From a virus: 64,000 nt of DNA. The notes below the pieces were generated by a model that ran no database searches, had not been told where the DNA came from, and saw nothing but the letters and a program-made list of their open reading frames with translations. Below, piece after piece: positions 27,243-35,251 of this stretch; position 1 is the stretch's first letter; each line of letters opens with the position of its first letter. The stretch covers positions 22,785 through 86,784 of the IMG/VR virus record IMGVR_UViG_3300031753_000002; one strand, written 5' to 3'. A program made the translations under genes and the position numbers.

Positions 27243-28349
27243 ATGCGCTTTCATGTGTTGGCTATTCCCCATACGATTTCGATGCCTGAATATTCTTCTT
27301 GCGCCTTCACGTCGAAGGTCGTGAAGCTATGCAAGATGCTCATGCGTCGGGGCCATACCGTCATCCACTATGGGCATCAGGACTCGCAAGTGGAGGCGAC
27401 GCAGCACGTCACGGTCACGGGGCGGTACGACCTAGACAAGAGCTACAAAAACCACGATTGGCGCAAGCTCGGCTGGCCCAAGTACAACGAGAAAGAGGAT
27501 TGGGTCTATCAGGTGTTCTATAAGAACGCCATAGAGGCTCTCGCGGGCCATAAACAGCCCGGCGATTTCCTGCTTTGCCAGTTCGGCTTCATGCACAAGC
27601 CGGTCGCCGATGCGCACAAGGACCTGATCATTGTAGAGCCGGGCATCGGGTACCCGGACGGGGGCTTCGCGCCCTACCGCGTGTTCGAGAGCTACTCGAT
27701 CCAATCAGCCTACCAAGGCAAGAACGCGATCGGGTGGGCCAAGAACAATTTCTGGTACGACACGGTTATCCCCAACTATTTTGACCTCGACGAATTTGAC
27801 TTTAGCCCATGTGTCAAGCGAGACTATTTCCTGTTCTGTGGCCGTGTTAATTCCGGTAAAGGCATCCACATTGCGGAGCAAATCTCCGCAGCGACGAATG
27901 TGCCACTAATCGTGGCAGGTGCCGGGGATTTCAAGCTCAAGCCGACTACGCAGAGGGTCGGGGTCGTCGGTCCTGTCGAGCGTGCTTCACTCATGTCCGG
28001 TGCACGGGCTCTGCTTTGCCCCTCGACTTTTATGGAGCCGTTCTGTGGCGTGCAAGTCGAAGCCTACCTGTCGGGCGTCCCCGTAATATCGTCCGATTGG
28101 GGCGCGTTCGCTGAATACAACATCCATGGTGTCACCGGCTTTCGATGCAAGACGTTTGAACAATTCGTGTGGGCTGCGAATCACGTCGGCGAGCTAAATC
28201 CGCAGGACTGCCGCGATCATGGCGTCGCGTTCTCCCTGGAACGAATCGGACCCATGTACGAAGAATTTTTTGAGAACATCGCTCGCGGCGGCTGGTATGC
28301 CGAGAACCCCGATAGAAAAGACTTGACGCGCACAGTTTTTCGGCCGTAA
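27243..28349 (+). CDS. Glycosyltransferase, GT4-like
   Basis: I choose ATG 27243, eight bases after the preceding stop. The 368-residue protein has a GT-B fold pattern: an N-terminal domain (SCAFTSKVVKLCKMLMRRGH), then FLFCGRVNSGKGIHIAEQIS and the C-terminal signature MEPFCGVQVEAYLSGVPVIS. The latter contains the E-x7-E (EPFxxxxxE) motif of retaining GT4 enzymes that use nucleotide sugars. It lies between scaffold and capsid genes, far from the glycan module at 52-60 kb, so it may modify virion proteins. Confidence 0.8.
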   Translation: MRFHVLAIPHTISMPEYSSCAFTSKVVKLCKMLMRRGHTVIHYGHQDSQVEATQHVTVTGRYDLDKSYKNHDWRKLGWPKYNEKEDWVYQVFYKNAIEALAGHKQPGDFLLCQFGFMHKPVADAHKDLIIVEPGIGYPDGGFAPYRVFESYSIQSAYQGKNAIGWAKNNFWYDTVIPNYFDLDEFDFSPCVKRDYFLFCGRVNSGKGIHIAEQISAATNVPLIVAGAGDFKLKPTTQRVGVVGPVERASLMSGARALLCPSTFMEPFCGVQVEAYLSGVPVISSDWGAFAEYNIHGVTGFRCKTFEQFVWAANHVGELNPQDCRDHGVAFSLERIGPMYEEFFENIARGGWYAENPDRKDLTRTVFRP

Positions 28350-28367
28350 GATAATCGTAGCGGAGAA

Positions 28368-28404
28368 GGCCGGTTTGAGTCCGGCCCGGCAATTCGGGCC
28401 GGGT
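28368..28404 (+). terminator. GC-rich double hairpin after the glycosyltransferase gene
   Basis: GGCCGG-TTTGAGT-CCGGCC (28368-28386) is followed by CCCGG...CCGGG overlapping it to 28404. There is no T-run immediately after, so termination is uncertain. Confidence 0.35.
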
Positions 28405-28452
28405 AGTGTCAGTGGCGCACGCCCCGCACTTTTTCGCCCTATGGAGGCACCC

Positions 28453-28827
28453 ATGCGCAAGTACACAATTATGCTACTCGCGGCTGCGACATTCTCATGG
28501 ATACCAAGCAGTGTTCAGGCGGCTGGGTGCGACGGCAGCCCGACGTTCACAGTGCAGCGGGAAGCGATAGAGGCGGCGAATCCAGGCTATCAGCACATCG
28601 AGTTGACCGCCGAACAGCGTGCCGTTTTTCTCAAAGCGATGGCCGAATATGCTGGGCACAATCTCAATTTCGCTCACGTGTGGGTCGGTGTGAACGTCAA
28701 TCCGAGCGAGGTTGCCATCGCATTCGTTGAGGAAAATGATTGCGTCAATGGGGCGGCGCTCATGCCATTGGACATATTCGAACAGATGCTCGGGTACGAC
28801 TCCGGACCGGAGAAACGGAGTCTCTAA
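28453..28827 (+). CDS. Secreted protein with signal peptide, 124 aa
   Basis: ATG 28453 follows GGAGG. The signal peptide is MRKYTIMLLAAATFSWIPSS with likely cleavage after VQA. The mature part has two Cys (GCDGSPTF, NDCVNGAAL) that may form a disulfide, and a central EAANPGYQHIELTAEQRAVF. It would act in the periplasm. No family is recognised. It could contribute to superinfection exclusion or lysis, but nothing proves this. Confidence 0.65.
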   Translation: MRKYTIMLLAAATFSWIPSSVQAAGCDGSPTFTVQREAIEAANPGYQHIELTAEQRAVFLKAMAEYAGHNLNFAHVWVGVNVNPSEVAIAFVEENDCVNGAALMPLDIFEQMLGYDSGPEKRSL

Positions 28828-28839
28828 AGCCATGGTAGG

Positions 28840-28998
28840 CAGCGCTTGATGTAACCATGTTGCATCATCGGCCCACCCTTGACCAGTGTTGCAAGTAGCG
28901 TGGCACCATCCAAGAAATTGTCCTGTATCGTGACAGTGGTCCATATGTAGGGCGGCTGGGTCCGCATAAAAGCCCGGTTGCGTTACAGCTTGCTGCAT
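28840..28998 (-). pseudogene. Remnant of an EndoVII-type endonuclease
   Basis: Leftward translation gives AALHMDHCHDTGQFLGWCHA and TCNTGQGWADDATWLHQAL, the HxDHxHxTGxxxGWxCxxCNxGxG core of EndoVII with one residue misplaced around the Cys pair. The upstream CxxC half is absent. The stretch 28828-29145 otherwise contains no gene. A copy of the 15-bp motif lies at the edge of the remnant. Confidence 0.55.
28967..28981 (+). repeat. 15-bp motif copy 4 (upstream of capsid gene)
   Basis: TAAAAGCCCGGTTGC, 164 bases before the capsid start and inside the EndoVII remnant region. Confidence 0.7.
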
Positions 28999-29145
28999 GA
29001 TACCTCTATCCAATAATTGACGTGATCCCTCTGTCTTGAGCGGCCCATGCGGGGCGACTCGGCGAGGCTTTCCCGACAATATTCCGCGACCCCCATGGGG
29101 GAGGTTGACGGTCCCTGACCAGTCAGCAACCCAAGGGGCTTTGTC

Positions 29146-30285
29146 ATGACAAACGTTTCGACGCAAATCGCGGATGTGATCGTCCCCGCAATTTTCACTC
29201 CCTACACACAGCAATTGACGATGGAGAAGACCGCCATCGTTCAGTCCGGAATCGCGGCTCGGGATGACTTTCTCGACAACCTGCTTGCCGGCGGCGGTCT
29301 GACGTTCACCGTTCCGTCCTGGCAGGATATCGGGGACCCCGCCGAGAACATTTCGAGCGATGACCCGAACACCAATTCTCAGCCGAACATCACGCAAACC
29401 TCCGCCGAGGTCGCGGTCCGGCTGTCCCGCAACAGTTCGTGGAGCACCATGCGGCTCGCAACAGCCCTGGCCGGCGCCGACCCGATGCAGAGCATCGCCT
29501 CGCGCGTTTCCGACTATTGGGTCCGTCGTCTTCAGCGCGCGTTTGTCGCCGTCGCTCAGGGCGTGTTCACGACCAACGCCGCGGCCAACGCGGGCGCGAC
29601 TCCGGGCCTGGGCCTCACCGCTCAGTACGGCACGCAGAATGACCTGACGAACGACATTTCGGCCGGCGGGTACTCCAGCGGCGTCACCGACTTTTCCGCC
29701 TCCGCGTTTATCGACGCATGCACTCTGTTGGGCGATGCGGCCGAAGACGTGACTGCCGTCTTCATGCACTCGATCGTGTATGCGAAGGCGCAGAAGAACA
29801 ACCTCATTGACTTTATTCCGGACGCTGAAGGCCACATCAACATCCCGACTTTCTTGGGTCGGCGCGTGATCGTTGACGACGGCATGCCGAATCCGTCCGG
29901 CGACAACAGCAACGGCGCTGCCACCGCCTCGGGTGTCTATCACACTTGGCTTGTTGGCCCCGCCAGCTTCCGACTTGGTGTCGGCACCCCCGTCGTCCCG
30001 ACCGAGGTCTTCCGTTACCCGGATCGAGGCAACGGCGCCGGCTCCGATATCCTGTACAACCGCGTCGAATGGTGCATCCATCCGGTCGGCCATGCGTACA
30101 GCGGTTCGACCGCAAGTAAGGGCGGACCGTCCAACAACACTCTCTCGGCAAACGGCGCCTTCGTGCGTGTGTTCCCCGAGCGCAAGCAGATCAAGCTCGC
30201 TCGCCTGATCACCGCCGAAAGCATCGCGACTCCGGGTCCGTATCGCGCTGATCCGTTCGTGAGCGGCGGCAACGCGGAGGTCTGA
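29146..30285 (+). CDS. Major capsid protein
   Basis: The 379-residue protein lies after the scaffold and before a strong terminator, the usual place of the capsid gene. Composition is that of a coat protein: even Ala, Gly, Asn and Thr content. An N-terminal arm (FTPYTQQLTMEKTAIVQSGI) is followed by a body with FMHSIVYAKAQKNNLIDFIP and FLGRRVIVDDGMP, the central segment of HK97-fold coats, then VHTWLVG-like strands and a C-terminal P-domain. No N-terminal delta domain is present, which agrees with a separate scaffold. Confidence 0.85.
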   Translation: MTNVSTQIADVIVPAIFTPYTQQLTMEKTAIVQSGIAARDDFLDNLLAGGGLTFTVPSWQDIGDPAENISSDDPNTNSQPNITQTSAEVAVRLSRNSSWSTMRLATALAGADPMQSIASRVSDYWVRRLQRAFVAVAQGVFTTNAAANAGATPGLGLTAQYGTQNDLTNDISAGGYSSGVTDFSASAFIDACTLLGDAAEDVTAVFMHSIVYAKAQKNNLIDFIPDAEGHINIPTFLGRRVIVDDGMPNPSGDNSNGAATASGVYHTWLVGPASFRLGVGTPVVPTEVFRYPDRGNGAGSDILYNRVEWCIHPVGHAYSGSTASKGGPSNNTLSANGAFVRVFPERKQIKLARLITAESIATPGPYRADPFVSGGNAEV

Positions 30286-30300
30286 GGTTTGAATTCTGCC

Positions 30301-30336
30301 CCGGAAGCGTAATTAGACTACGCTTCCGGCCACTTT
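30301..30336 (+). terminator. Intrinsic terminator after the capsid gene
   Basis: CCGGAAGCGTA and TACGCTTCCGG form an 11-bp stem with a seven-base loop, followed by CCACTTTTT. It would uncouple capsid expression from the genes downstream. Confidence 0.8.
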
Positions 30337-30357
30337 TTCAAACCGGGAGTTCCCAAC

Positions 30358-30567
30358 ATGACCGACGCCAACGCGACTCCCCGTCTCTATCGTCGCCATC
30401 AGCGTCATGCGAGTCTTGCTCGTATGCGCTACAGCGATCAAGCGGATGCGTTCCTGGACAAGCAGGCGACGCGCCTTGGACTGACCGAAGCGCAAGTGTT
30501 CGCCGACTTGAAAAAGAACACTGCACAACGAATCAAGGACGCGCCCAATTCGGGCGCCCTGAGTTAA
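30358..30567 (+). CDS. Small basic helical protein, 69 aa
   Basis: It starts at ATG 30358 with GGGAG ahead. MTDANATPRLYRRHQRHASL continues ARMRYSDQADAFLDKQATRL and GLTEAQVFADLKKNTAQRIK. The Arg-rich N-terminus plus helices suggest a head or DNA-binding accessory protein. No family is recognised. Confidence 0.65.
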   Translation: MTDANATPRLYRRHQRHASLARMRYSDQADAFLDKQATRLGLTEAQVFADLKKNTAQRIKDAPNSGALS

Positions 30568-30572
30568 AGCTT

Positions 30573-30613
30573 GGCGTCCCGGTCCCGCGGGGGACCGTAC
30601 GGGCCGGGACGCC
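30573..30613 (+). terminator. Large GC-rich nested hairpin
   Basis: GGCGTCCCGG (30573-30582) pairs with CCGGGACGCC (30604-30613), and GGTCCC/GGGACC pairs inside. Further GC-rich arms follow to about 30705, then ATTTTTA. The 163-base gap has no gene. It may be a strong terminator or a structured RNA. Confidence 0.5.
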
Positions 30614-30730
30614 GACCGCTGGCACGGGTGCTTAGTCGCCCACCGCCCGCACAGGCGGGGTCGCCGGGGGCGCTTCGGCGGCCTTGGGCGGCCCCGCCGC
30701 ATTTTTACTCAAGCCCCCTGAGAGGATACT

Positions 30731-31408
30731 ATGAACGACGCACAACGAGAGAAGATTCGAGCCGCACTAGCGCAGCTTGACAACGATGACAATGCGCACT
30801 GGACCGATGATGGCCTTCCGCGCACCGGCACCGTCCAGAAGCTCGCCAATGATACCACGATCAAGCGGTCGGATATCCATGAGGCGTACCCCGGCTTTGC
30901 GCGCAAGGTCGGCGATGCGATGGGCGACCCGCCCGAAAGTGTCACCGGAGCCGAGGTTCCCAGTGCCAAGCCGGTGACCGAAGGCGCGGGCGAGTTGATG
31001 ACCGAAGCCGAGGTTCACGCGATTCTCACGCAGAACATCGTCGCAGCTACCGAAGCCGTCAAGGCGGCTCAGCGCAAGATTTTCGAAGGCCACGCCGACG
31101 AAAAGAAGGCACTTGCCGCCCTCACCGCGGCCCGGCAGGACCTCGCGCAAAAATTCCCGCCGATGACCCCGATGGAAAATATCAAGCAGTTCCTCGCCAC
31201 CGAAAACGCGCGCCGCGCCGCGGCAGCCGGGGTGCCGGGCCACTACCAGCCGGCACAGGTCGATATGGCGGCAGCGCGGGGTAACTCCCGCGGATGGAAG
31301 CGGCCGGTACGCCCCGCGATGGGTGTTGATGGCAAGCTAGTCATGCCCGAGAAGCGCGAGACCCGATCGTTCCCGTCGCAGGGCGTGGGGGCTGTACCGC
31401 AGAGGTAA
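30731..31408 (+). CDS. Head-module protein with DNDDNAHWTxDG motif, 225 aa
   Basis: ATG 30731 follows GAGAGG. The N-terminus (LAQLDNDDNAHWTDDGLPRT, VQKLANDTTIKRSDIHEAYP) is a short domain that recurs in phage head genes. A coiled region (residues 90-150) and a basic C-terminus (GNSRGWKRPVRPAMGV) follow. It is likely a minor structural or connector-associated protein. Confidence 0.6.
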   Translation: MNDAQREKIRAALAQLDNDDNAHWTDDGLPRTGTVQKLANDTTIKRSDIHEAYPGFARKVGDAMGDPPESVTGAEVPSAKPVTEGAGELMTEAEVHAILTQNIVAATEAVKAAQRKIFEGHADEKKALAALTAARQDLAQKFPPMTPMENIKQFLATENARRAAAAGVPGHYQPAQVDMAAARGNSRGWKRPVRPAMGVDGKLVMPEKRETRSFPSQGVGAVPQR

Positions 31409-31414
31409 TCCACC

Positions 31415-31684
31415 GTGGCTTTCACCGCCCGCACTCAGGCCGGCCTCTATTACCGGCGAAAAAACAACCGCTCGCGAGCCTTAGTGGGAAACCTCACTAA
31501 ATGGCGCACGGGTCTTGTCGTTACGGCTGGTCACTATGTACAAAGCTTCGGTCAGGCTTACGTCGCATTGACTAGCGCCACGGCTGGCTCGACTCCGCCG
31601 TCAGGAACCGGCCGGATATCAGATGGCGCTGTCACTTGGCAATTCGTTGACACTCAAGCCATTCTCGTCCCTCCGGTGACCTAA
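31415..31684 (+). CDS. Small structural protein, GTG start, 89 aa
   Basis: GTG 31415 starts MAFTARTQAGLYYRRKNNRS. Its second half (TAGHYVQSFGQAYVALTSAT, GTGRISDGAVTWQFVDT) is the 'W-x-G-x-YVALTSGxTG-x-P-x-G-x-SDGxVxW' beta repeat common in phage capsid decoration and tail proteins. It probably binds the particle surface. Confidence 0.65.
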   Translation: MAFTARTQAGLYYRRKNNRSRALVGNLTKWRTGLVVTAGHYVQSFGQAYVALTSATAGSTPPSGTGRISDGAVTWQFVDTQAILVPPVT

Positions 31685-32086
31685 ATGACCGCCCCGGCCC
31701 CGACTGTCAGCATTGTCAATCTCGCTGTTTTGAACAATGCGTGGTTTCTCCAGTCATTTCGATTCGGAACGACTGGCGACTTGTCGTGGAGTTTTGCACA
31801 TCAGGAATTCTTGTGCGACTGGAAGCTCGATCCTACCTCGGCGCTGCCTGACCTTGCACTATCATCTGTGGCCGTCCCGGCCACGATTGTCGTGGATGAT
31901 CCGATTGCTCGTATTCTTCATTTCGAGGTCAATGATGAGGTTTTCGATTCGATGACGGCGGCGCCCGATCCAGGCATTCCCTACAATTACGATTTGCTCA
32001 TGGTCGATTTGACGACTGGTGTTCGCATCGCGCTCATGCGCGGCCTGATTTATCTAGTTCAAGGGATAACCATAGAGGACAGCTAA
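31685..32086 (+). CDS. Hypothetical structural protein, 133 aa
   Basis: It starts directly after the preceding stop. The sequence is strand-rich (NNAWFLQSFRFGTTGDLSWS, ILHFEVNDEVFDSM, YDLLMVDLTTGVRIALMRGL). It has the composition of a virion beta protein. No family is recognised. Confidence 0.6.
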   Translation: MTAPAPTVSIVNLAVLNNAWFLQSFRFGTTGDLSWSFAHQEFLCDWKLDPTSALPDLALSSVAVPATIVVDDPIARILHFEVNDEVFDSMTAAPDPGIPYNYDLLMVDLTTGVRIALMRGLIYLVQGITIEDS

Positions 32087-32090
32087 GCGA

Positions 32091-32369
32091 ATGGAAATTA
32101 CAACTGTTCAAGTTCCGGTCCCGTCGAGCGCACCGATAGTTGTAGCCGGCGGCGCGGTGTCGCCGACGTTGCCGCCGGTCATAGGCGCGTTGCCTGTTCC
32201 AGTCCTCGCGATGGGGCCGGCCGGATCGCCGGGCGCATCTGGAGCATCGGGCACAACATGGTATGAAGGTTCGGGAGTGCCAAACAACACGTTCGGAATA
32301 AATGGTGATTTTTATCTCGATACATCAACCGGGAATATCTACCAAAAAGCCGTAGGAACTTGGTTCTAA
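32091..32369 (+). CDS. Small collagen-like fibre protein, 92 aa
   Basis: A hydrophobic Pro and Val-rich N-terminus is followed by GPAGSPGASGASG triplets and the tip TTWYEGSGVPNNTFGINGDF, then DTSTGNIYQKAVGTWF. The tip is the same domain as in the 26873 protein. Collagen-like triplets trimerise, so this is probably a short fibre on the head or tail. Confidence 0.7.
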   Translation: MEITTVQVPVPSSAPIVVAGGAVSPTLPPVIGALPVPVLAMGPAGSPGASGASGTTWYEGSGVPNNTFGINGDFYLDTSTGNIYQKAVGTWF

Positions 32370-32444
32370 AATGCCCCTAATTTGTAATCTACCGTGAATA
32401 TCTACTGAAAAGCCGTAGAAAGTTGGTTCTAAATGCCTCTGATT
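32333..32444 (+). repeat. Tandem duplication of a gene end (about 50 bp)
   Basis: The stretch GAATATCTACC...TGCCCCTAATT (32333-32382) is repeated with few changes at 32396-32444. It includes the end of one gene and the start of the next, so the second copy supplied the start of the 32433 gene. Confidence 0.7.
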
Positions 32445-32882
32445 GGCAATATACGCGGCGCAAGTGGCGCAAGCGGTGCAGTCGGCGCTGACGGCGAAGA
32501 CGGAGAGGACGGCCAACCCGGACCGGCGGGAGGCGGCGCTACGGGTGCATCCGGCGCCAGCGGCGCGACCGGCGCCAGCGGCGCGACCGGCGCCAGCGGC
32601 GCGACCGGCGCCAGCGGCGCCAGCGGCGCGACCGGCGCGACGGGCGTGGCTGGTACGGCCGGGGCGAGTGGCATTCCGGGACTCGACGGGCAAGACGGAG
32701 AGGACGGGTTGCAAGGTGGCACGGGTGGCGTCGGCGCTACGGGTGCATCCGGCGCCAGCGGCGCGACCGGCGCCAGCGGCGCGACCGGCGCCAGCGGCGC
32801 GACCGGCGCGACGGGACCAACGTCCTCGTTTATTCTTGCGATGTGTTGTGATCTTGCGAAACTTTGTCCAGGAGGTATATAA
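32433..32882 (+). CDS. Collagen-like protein, 149 aa
   Basis: After [15 protein letters not shown], most of the chain is Gly-x-y triplets (GAS, GAT, GED), interrupted by [14 protein letters not shown]. It ends with a short Cys-containing tail ([17 protein letters not shown]). Two blocks of about 75 bp (from 32534 and from 32732) are nearly identical, so length probably varies by recombination. It is likely a trimeric fibre. There is no tip domain. Confidence 0.7.
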   Translation: MPLIGNIRGASGASGAVGADGEDGEDGQPGPAGGGATGASGASGATGASGATGASGATGASGASGATGATGVAGTAGASGIPGLDGQDGEDGLQGGTGGVGATGASGASGATGASGATGASGATGATGPTSSFILAMCCDLAKLCPGGI

Positions 32883-33307
32883 TGTCTACAACTCCGAATT
32901 CTGTAGTTTCTGTTCAAACCCCAAATCACGGATTAATCCAAATTGCGAATGCGGATGCGCAAGCGCAAAAAACGGTTTATACTGGAGGTTCAAACGGCAG
33001 CAAAATTACGAGTTTAGTTCTTCAATCAACTGATACATCGGCTCGGGATGTTCAGATATCCATTACAAAATCGGGCACGTCTTACCCGCTCGGAACTGTT
33101 ACTGTTCCGATTGGTGCTGGTAATTCTGGTACTGTGCCAAGTGTTAATGCGTTGAATAGTTCTCAAATTCCCGGACTTCCTCTTGATAGCGATAATAACC
33201 CATATATTTTTCTAGCTGGCTCTTCTGAAACTTTGACGATTTCAGCACTGACAACTGTCACATCAACTAAATTGATTACTGCAAACGCCTTTGCAGGAGA
33301 TTTCTAA
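32882..33307 (+). CDS. AT-rich structural protein, 141 aa
   Basis: ATG 32882 follows AGGAGG. The protein ([20 protein letters not shown]...) is Ser, Thr and Asn-rich and strand-forming, like tail or head fibres ([20 protein letters not shown]). Base composition is visibly more AT-rich than in the flanking genes up to 35237, a sign of separate origin. Function in host contact is inferred. Confidence 0.6.
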   Translation: MSTTPNSVVSVQTPNHGLIQIANADAQAQKTVYTGGSNGSKITSLVLQSTDTSARDVQISITKSGTSYPLGTVTVPIGAGNSGTVPSVNALNSSQIPGLPLDSDNNPYIFLAGSSETLTISALTTVTSTKLITANAFAGDF

Positions 33308-33308
33308 A

Positions 33309-34085
33309 ATGTTTACTATGCCGGGTGGGAAGGTTGTATCTAGACCGCGACTTGGCGTGGTAAAAACCTATGCCGCATCCGTAGACCCGGGAACTGCGAA
33401 CGACAATACGCAGGGCTATTCGCCCGGATCGATCGGAGTTAATACTGGAACAGGGCGCGCTTTTATTTGTCGAAGTGCTGCTACAGCCTCGGCTAAATGG
33501 GGTGCGCTTGATTCAACGAATTTTGATACTTACGCGGCGAACAATTGGTATCCATCCTTTTTTGCTCCACTACCCGTTAACGGGTCAACGCTAGCTACCG
33601 GTACATCAAGTTTTTCTCCGTTCCTTGTTAAGGAGCGATCAACTTGGGGGTCGCTTGGAATCCATATTGGCACTCTAAAAGCGTCGGGTAATCTTCAACT
33701 TGCTCTATATAACGATTCAGCAAGTCAGCCAAGTACTCTTGTCGATAATACCGCGAGTATTACAACTGGTGCGACTGGATTTGTTTCGGCATCGTTTTCC
33801 GGCGGAAATCATACATTAGAACCGGGTCTTTATTGGTTTGGTCTCGCTTATGATGCGACTGCCAGCAGTTCAGCGATTTGTGATTCATGGCCAAATATTG
33901 CATCATCATTTGTTGCAGGGTTACTTGGTTCTGCCACAGGAGATACGGTTGCAGGGTTTACTCAATTGCCTACCGGCTGGACTTTTGGTCAGACGTTCGG
34001 TACTTGGGCTACTGTCTCTAGTGCGACGGCGACTACTGTCAAGAACACCCCATTTGGCGTCATGCAAAATGTGAGTAGTCCTTAA
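33309..34085 (+). CDS. Mosaic paralog 1 of tandem pair, 258 aa
   Basis: A strand-rich protein (TYAASVDPGTANDNTQGYSP, GRAFICRSAATA, STWGSLGIHIGTLKASGNLQ, LEPGLYWFGLAYDAT) with the look of a lectin-like or carbohydrate-binding virion domain. It has the same length as its neighbour at 34087. About 155 bp in the middle (from 33631) are identical in both genes at every base, while the flanks differ. It is probably a host-range or decoration protein. Confidence 0.65.
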   Translation: MFTMPGGKVVSRPRLGVVKTYAASVDPGTANDNTQGYSPGSIGVNTGTGRAFICRSAATASAKWGALDSTNFDTYAANNWYPSFFAPLPVNGSTLATGTSSFSPFLVKERSTWGSLGIHIGTLKASGNLQLALYNDSASQPSTLVDNTASITTGATGFVSASFSGGNHTLEPGLYWFGLAYDATASSSAICDSWPNIASSFVAGLLGSATGDTVAGFTQLPTGWTFGQTFGTWATVSSATATTVKNTPFGVMQNVSSP

Positions 34086-34086
34086 A

Positions 34087-34863
34087 ATGTTTACGCTTCC
34101 CGCCGGAAAAATTATACCTAAACAACAACTTGGTGTATTGAACACCTATGCCGCATCCGTAGACCCGGGAACTGCGAACGACAATACCCAGGGCTATTCG
34201 CCCGGATCGATCGGAGTTAATACTGGAACAGGGTGTGCTTTTATTTGTCGAAGTGCTGCAACAGCCGCCGCTAAATGGGAAGCAATTGGTGCGAATAATT
34301 TTGATACCTATCAAGTGAATAATTGGTATCCATCACTATTTGCACCATTACCTACCAGCGGGACAACGCTAGCCACCGGTACATCGAGTTTTGCACCATT
34401 TATCATAAAGGAGCGATCAACTTGGGGGTCGCTTGGAATCCATATTGGCACTCTAAAAGCGTCGGGTAATCTTCAACTTGCTCTATATAACGATTCAGCA
34501 AGTCAGCCAAGTACTCTTGTCGATAATACCGCGAGTATTACAACTGGTGCGACTGGATTTGTTTCAGCGGCTTTTTCTAATGGAAATCATCAACTAGAAC
34601 CAGGTCTTTATTGGTTTGGTCTCGCTTATGATGCGACTGCCGGCGGTTCAGCCATTTGTAATTCATGGCCAAATGCTACATCGACAATTATTCCAGGATT
34701 ACTTGGTTCGGCCACTGGAGATACGGTTGCGCATTCTTCTGCTCTACCTACGGGTTGGACCTTTAACCAGACGTTCGGTACTTGGGGTACTGTCTCTAGT
34801 CCGACGGCAATTACTACCAAGAATGTGCCATTTGGCGTCCTTCAAAATGTGAGTGTCCCATGA
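34087..34863 (+). CDS. Mosaic paralog 2 of tandem pair, 258 aa
   Basis: It starts one base after the first copy ends and keeps its length of 258 residues. Two blocks are almost identical to copy 1: residues about 18-55 and about 105-165. Between and after them many residues differ (for example EAIGANNFDTYQVNNW against GALDSTNFDTYAANNW). This is duplication followed by divergence or gene conversion. It overlaps the next gene by ATGA. Confidence 0.65.
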   Translation: MFTLPAGKIIPKQQLGVLNTYAASVDPGTANDNTQGYSPGSIGVNTGTGCAFICRSAATAAAKWEAIGANNFDTYQVNNWYPSLFAPLPTSGTTLATGTSSFAPFIIKERSTWGSLGIHIGTLKASGNLQLALYNDSASQPSTLVDNTASITTGATGFVSAAFSNGNHQLEPGLYWFGLAYDATAGGSAICNSWPNATSTIIPGLLGSATGDTVAHSSALPTGWTFNQTFGTWGTVSSPTAITTKNVPFGVLQNVSVP

Positions 34864-35237
34864 GTATCAATTATAGACATGACGGTACGATTCTTTTCAT
34901 CTCCGACGCGGATTCAACTGTTACACAGATTGAACCGGCAGGAAAAACGCCAGCGCAGATTTTGGCGGACTATACCACCTTCCAGAATAGTTGGCCTCTT
35001 GCGTGGTGGAAAACCTATTGGCAGTTACAGCTTGATACGCTTTTAGATAATAATTTTGATTTGAAAGCGTTTATACGCGCAGGTAATTCTACTAGTGTGA
35101 CAGGAACCCAAGTTGGAAATTTTTTGGCGACGATAACTGATAATTATCGCTCGTTGCGTGCGTCCATTGCAGCGGCGGCGAGTGTAGCCGCAGTGCAAGC
35201 AATTAATATCAACAATGGGTGGCCCTCTAATCCGTGA
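34860..35237 (+). CDS. Hypothetical helical protein, 125 aa
   Basis: ATGA overlap with paralog 2. MSINYRHDGTILFISDADST is followed by long helices (WWKTYWQLQLDTLLDNNFDL, YRSLRASIAAAASVAAVQAI). It shares the AT-rich composition of the preceding genes. It may be a chaperone or partner of the paralog pair. No family is recognised. Confidence 0.6.
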   Translation: MSINYRHDGTILFISDADSTVTQIEPAGKTPAQILADYTTFQNSWPLAWWKTYWQLQLDTLLDNNFDLKAFIRAGNSTSVTGTQVGNFLATITDNYRSLRASIAAAASVAAVQAININNGWPSNP

Positions 35238-35251
35238 AAGAAGAAACCTAA

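Noticed and set aside
28495-30093. Leftward open frame of 532 codons across the capsid gene
   Set aside because: It is antisense to the capsid gene and is open because of GC-rich codon bias. Only the segment 28840-28998 has independent similarity (EndoVII).
32443-33033. Second frame over the collagen-like gene giving Pro-Ala-Ala-Arg repeats
   Set aside because: It is an out-of-frame reading of the Gly-x-y DNA repeats; the Gly-x-y frame has the proper start.
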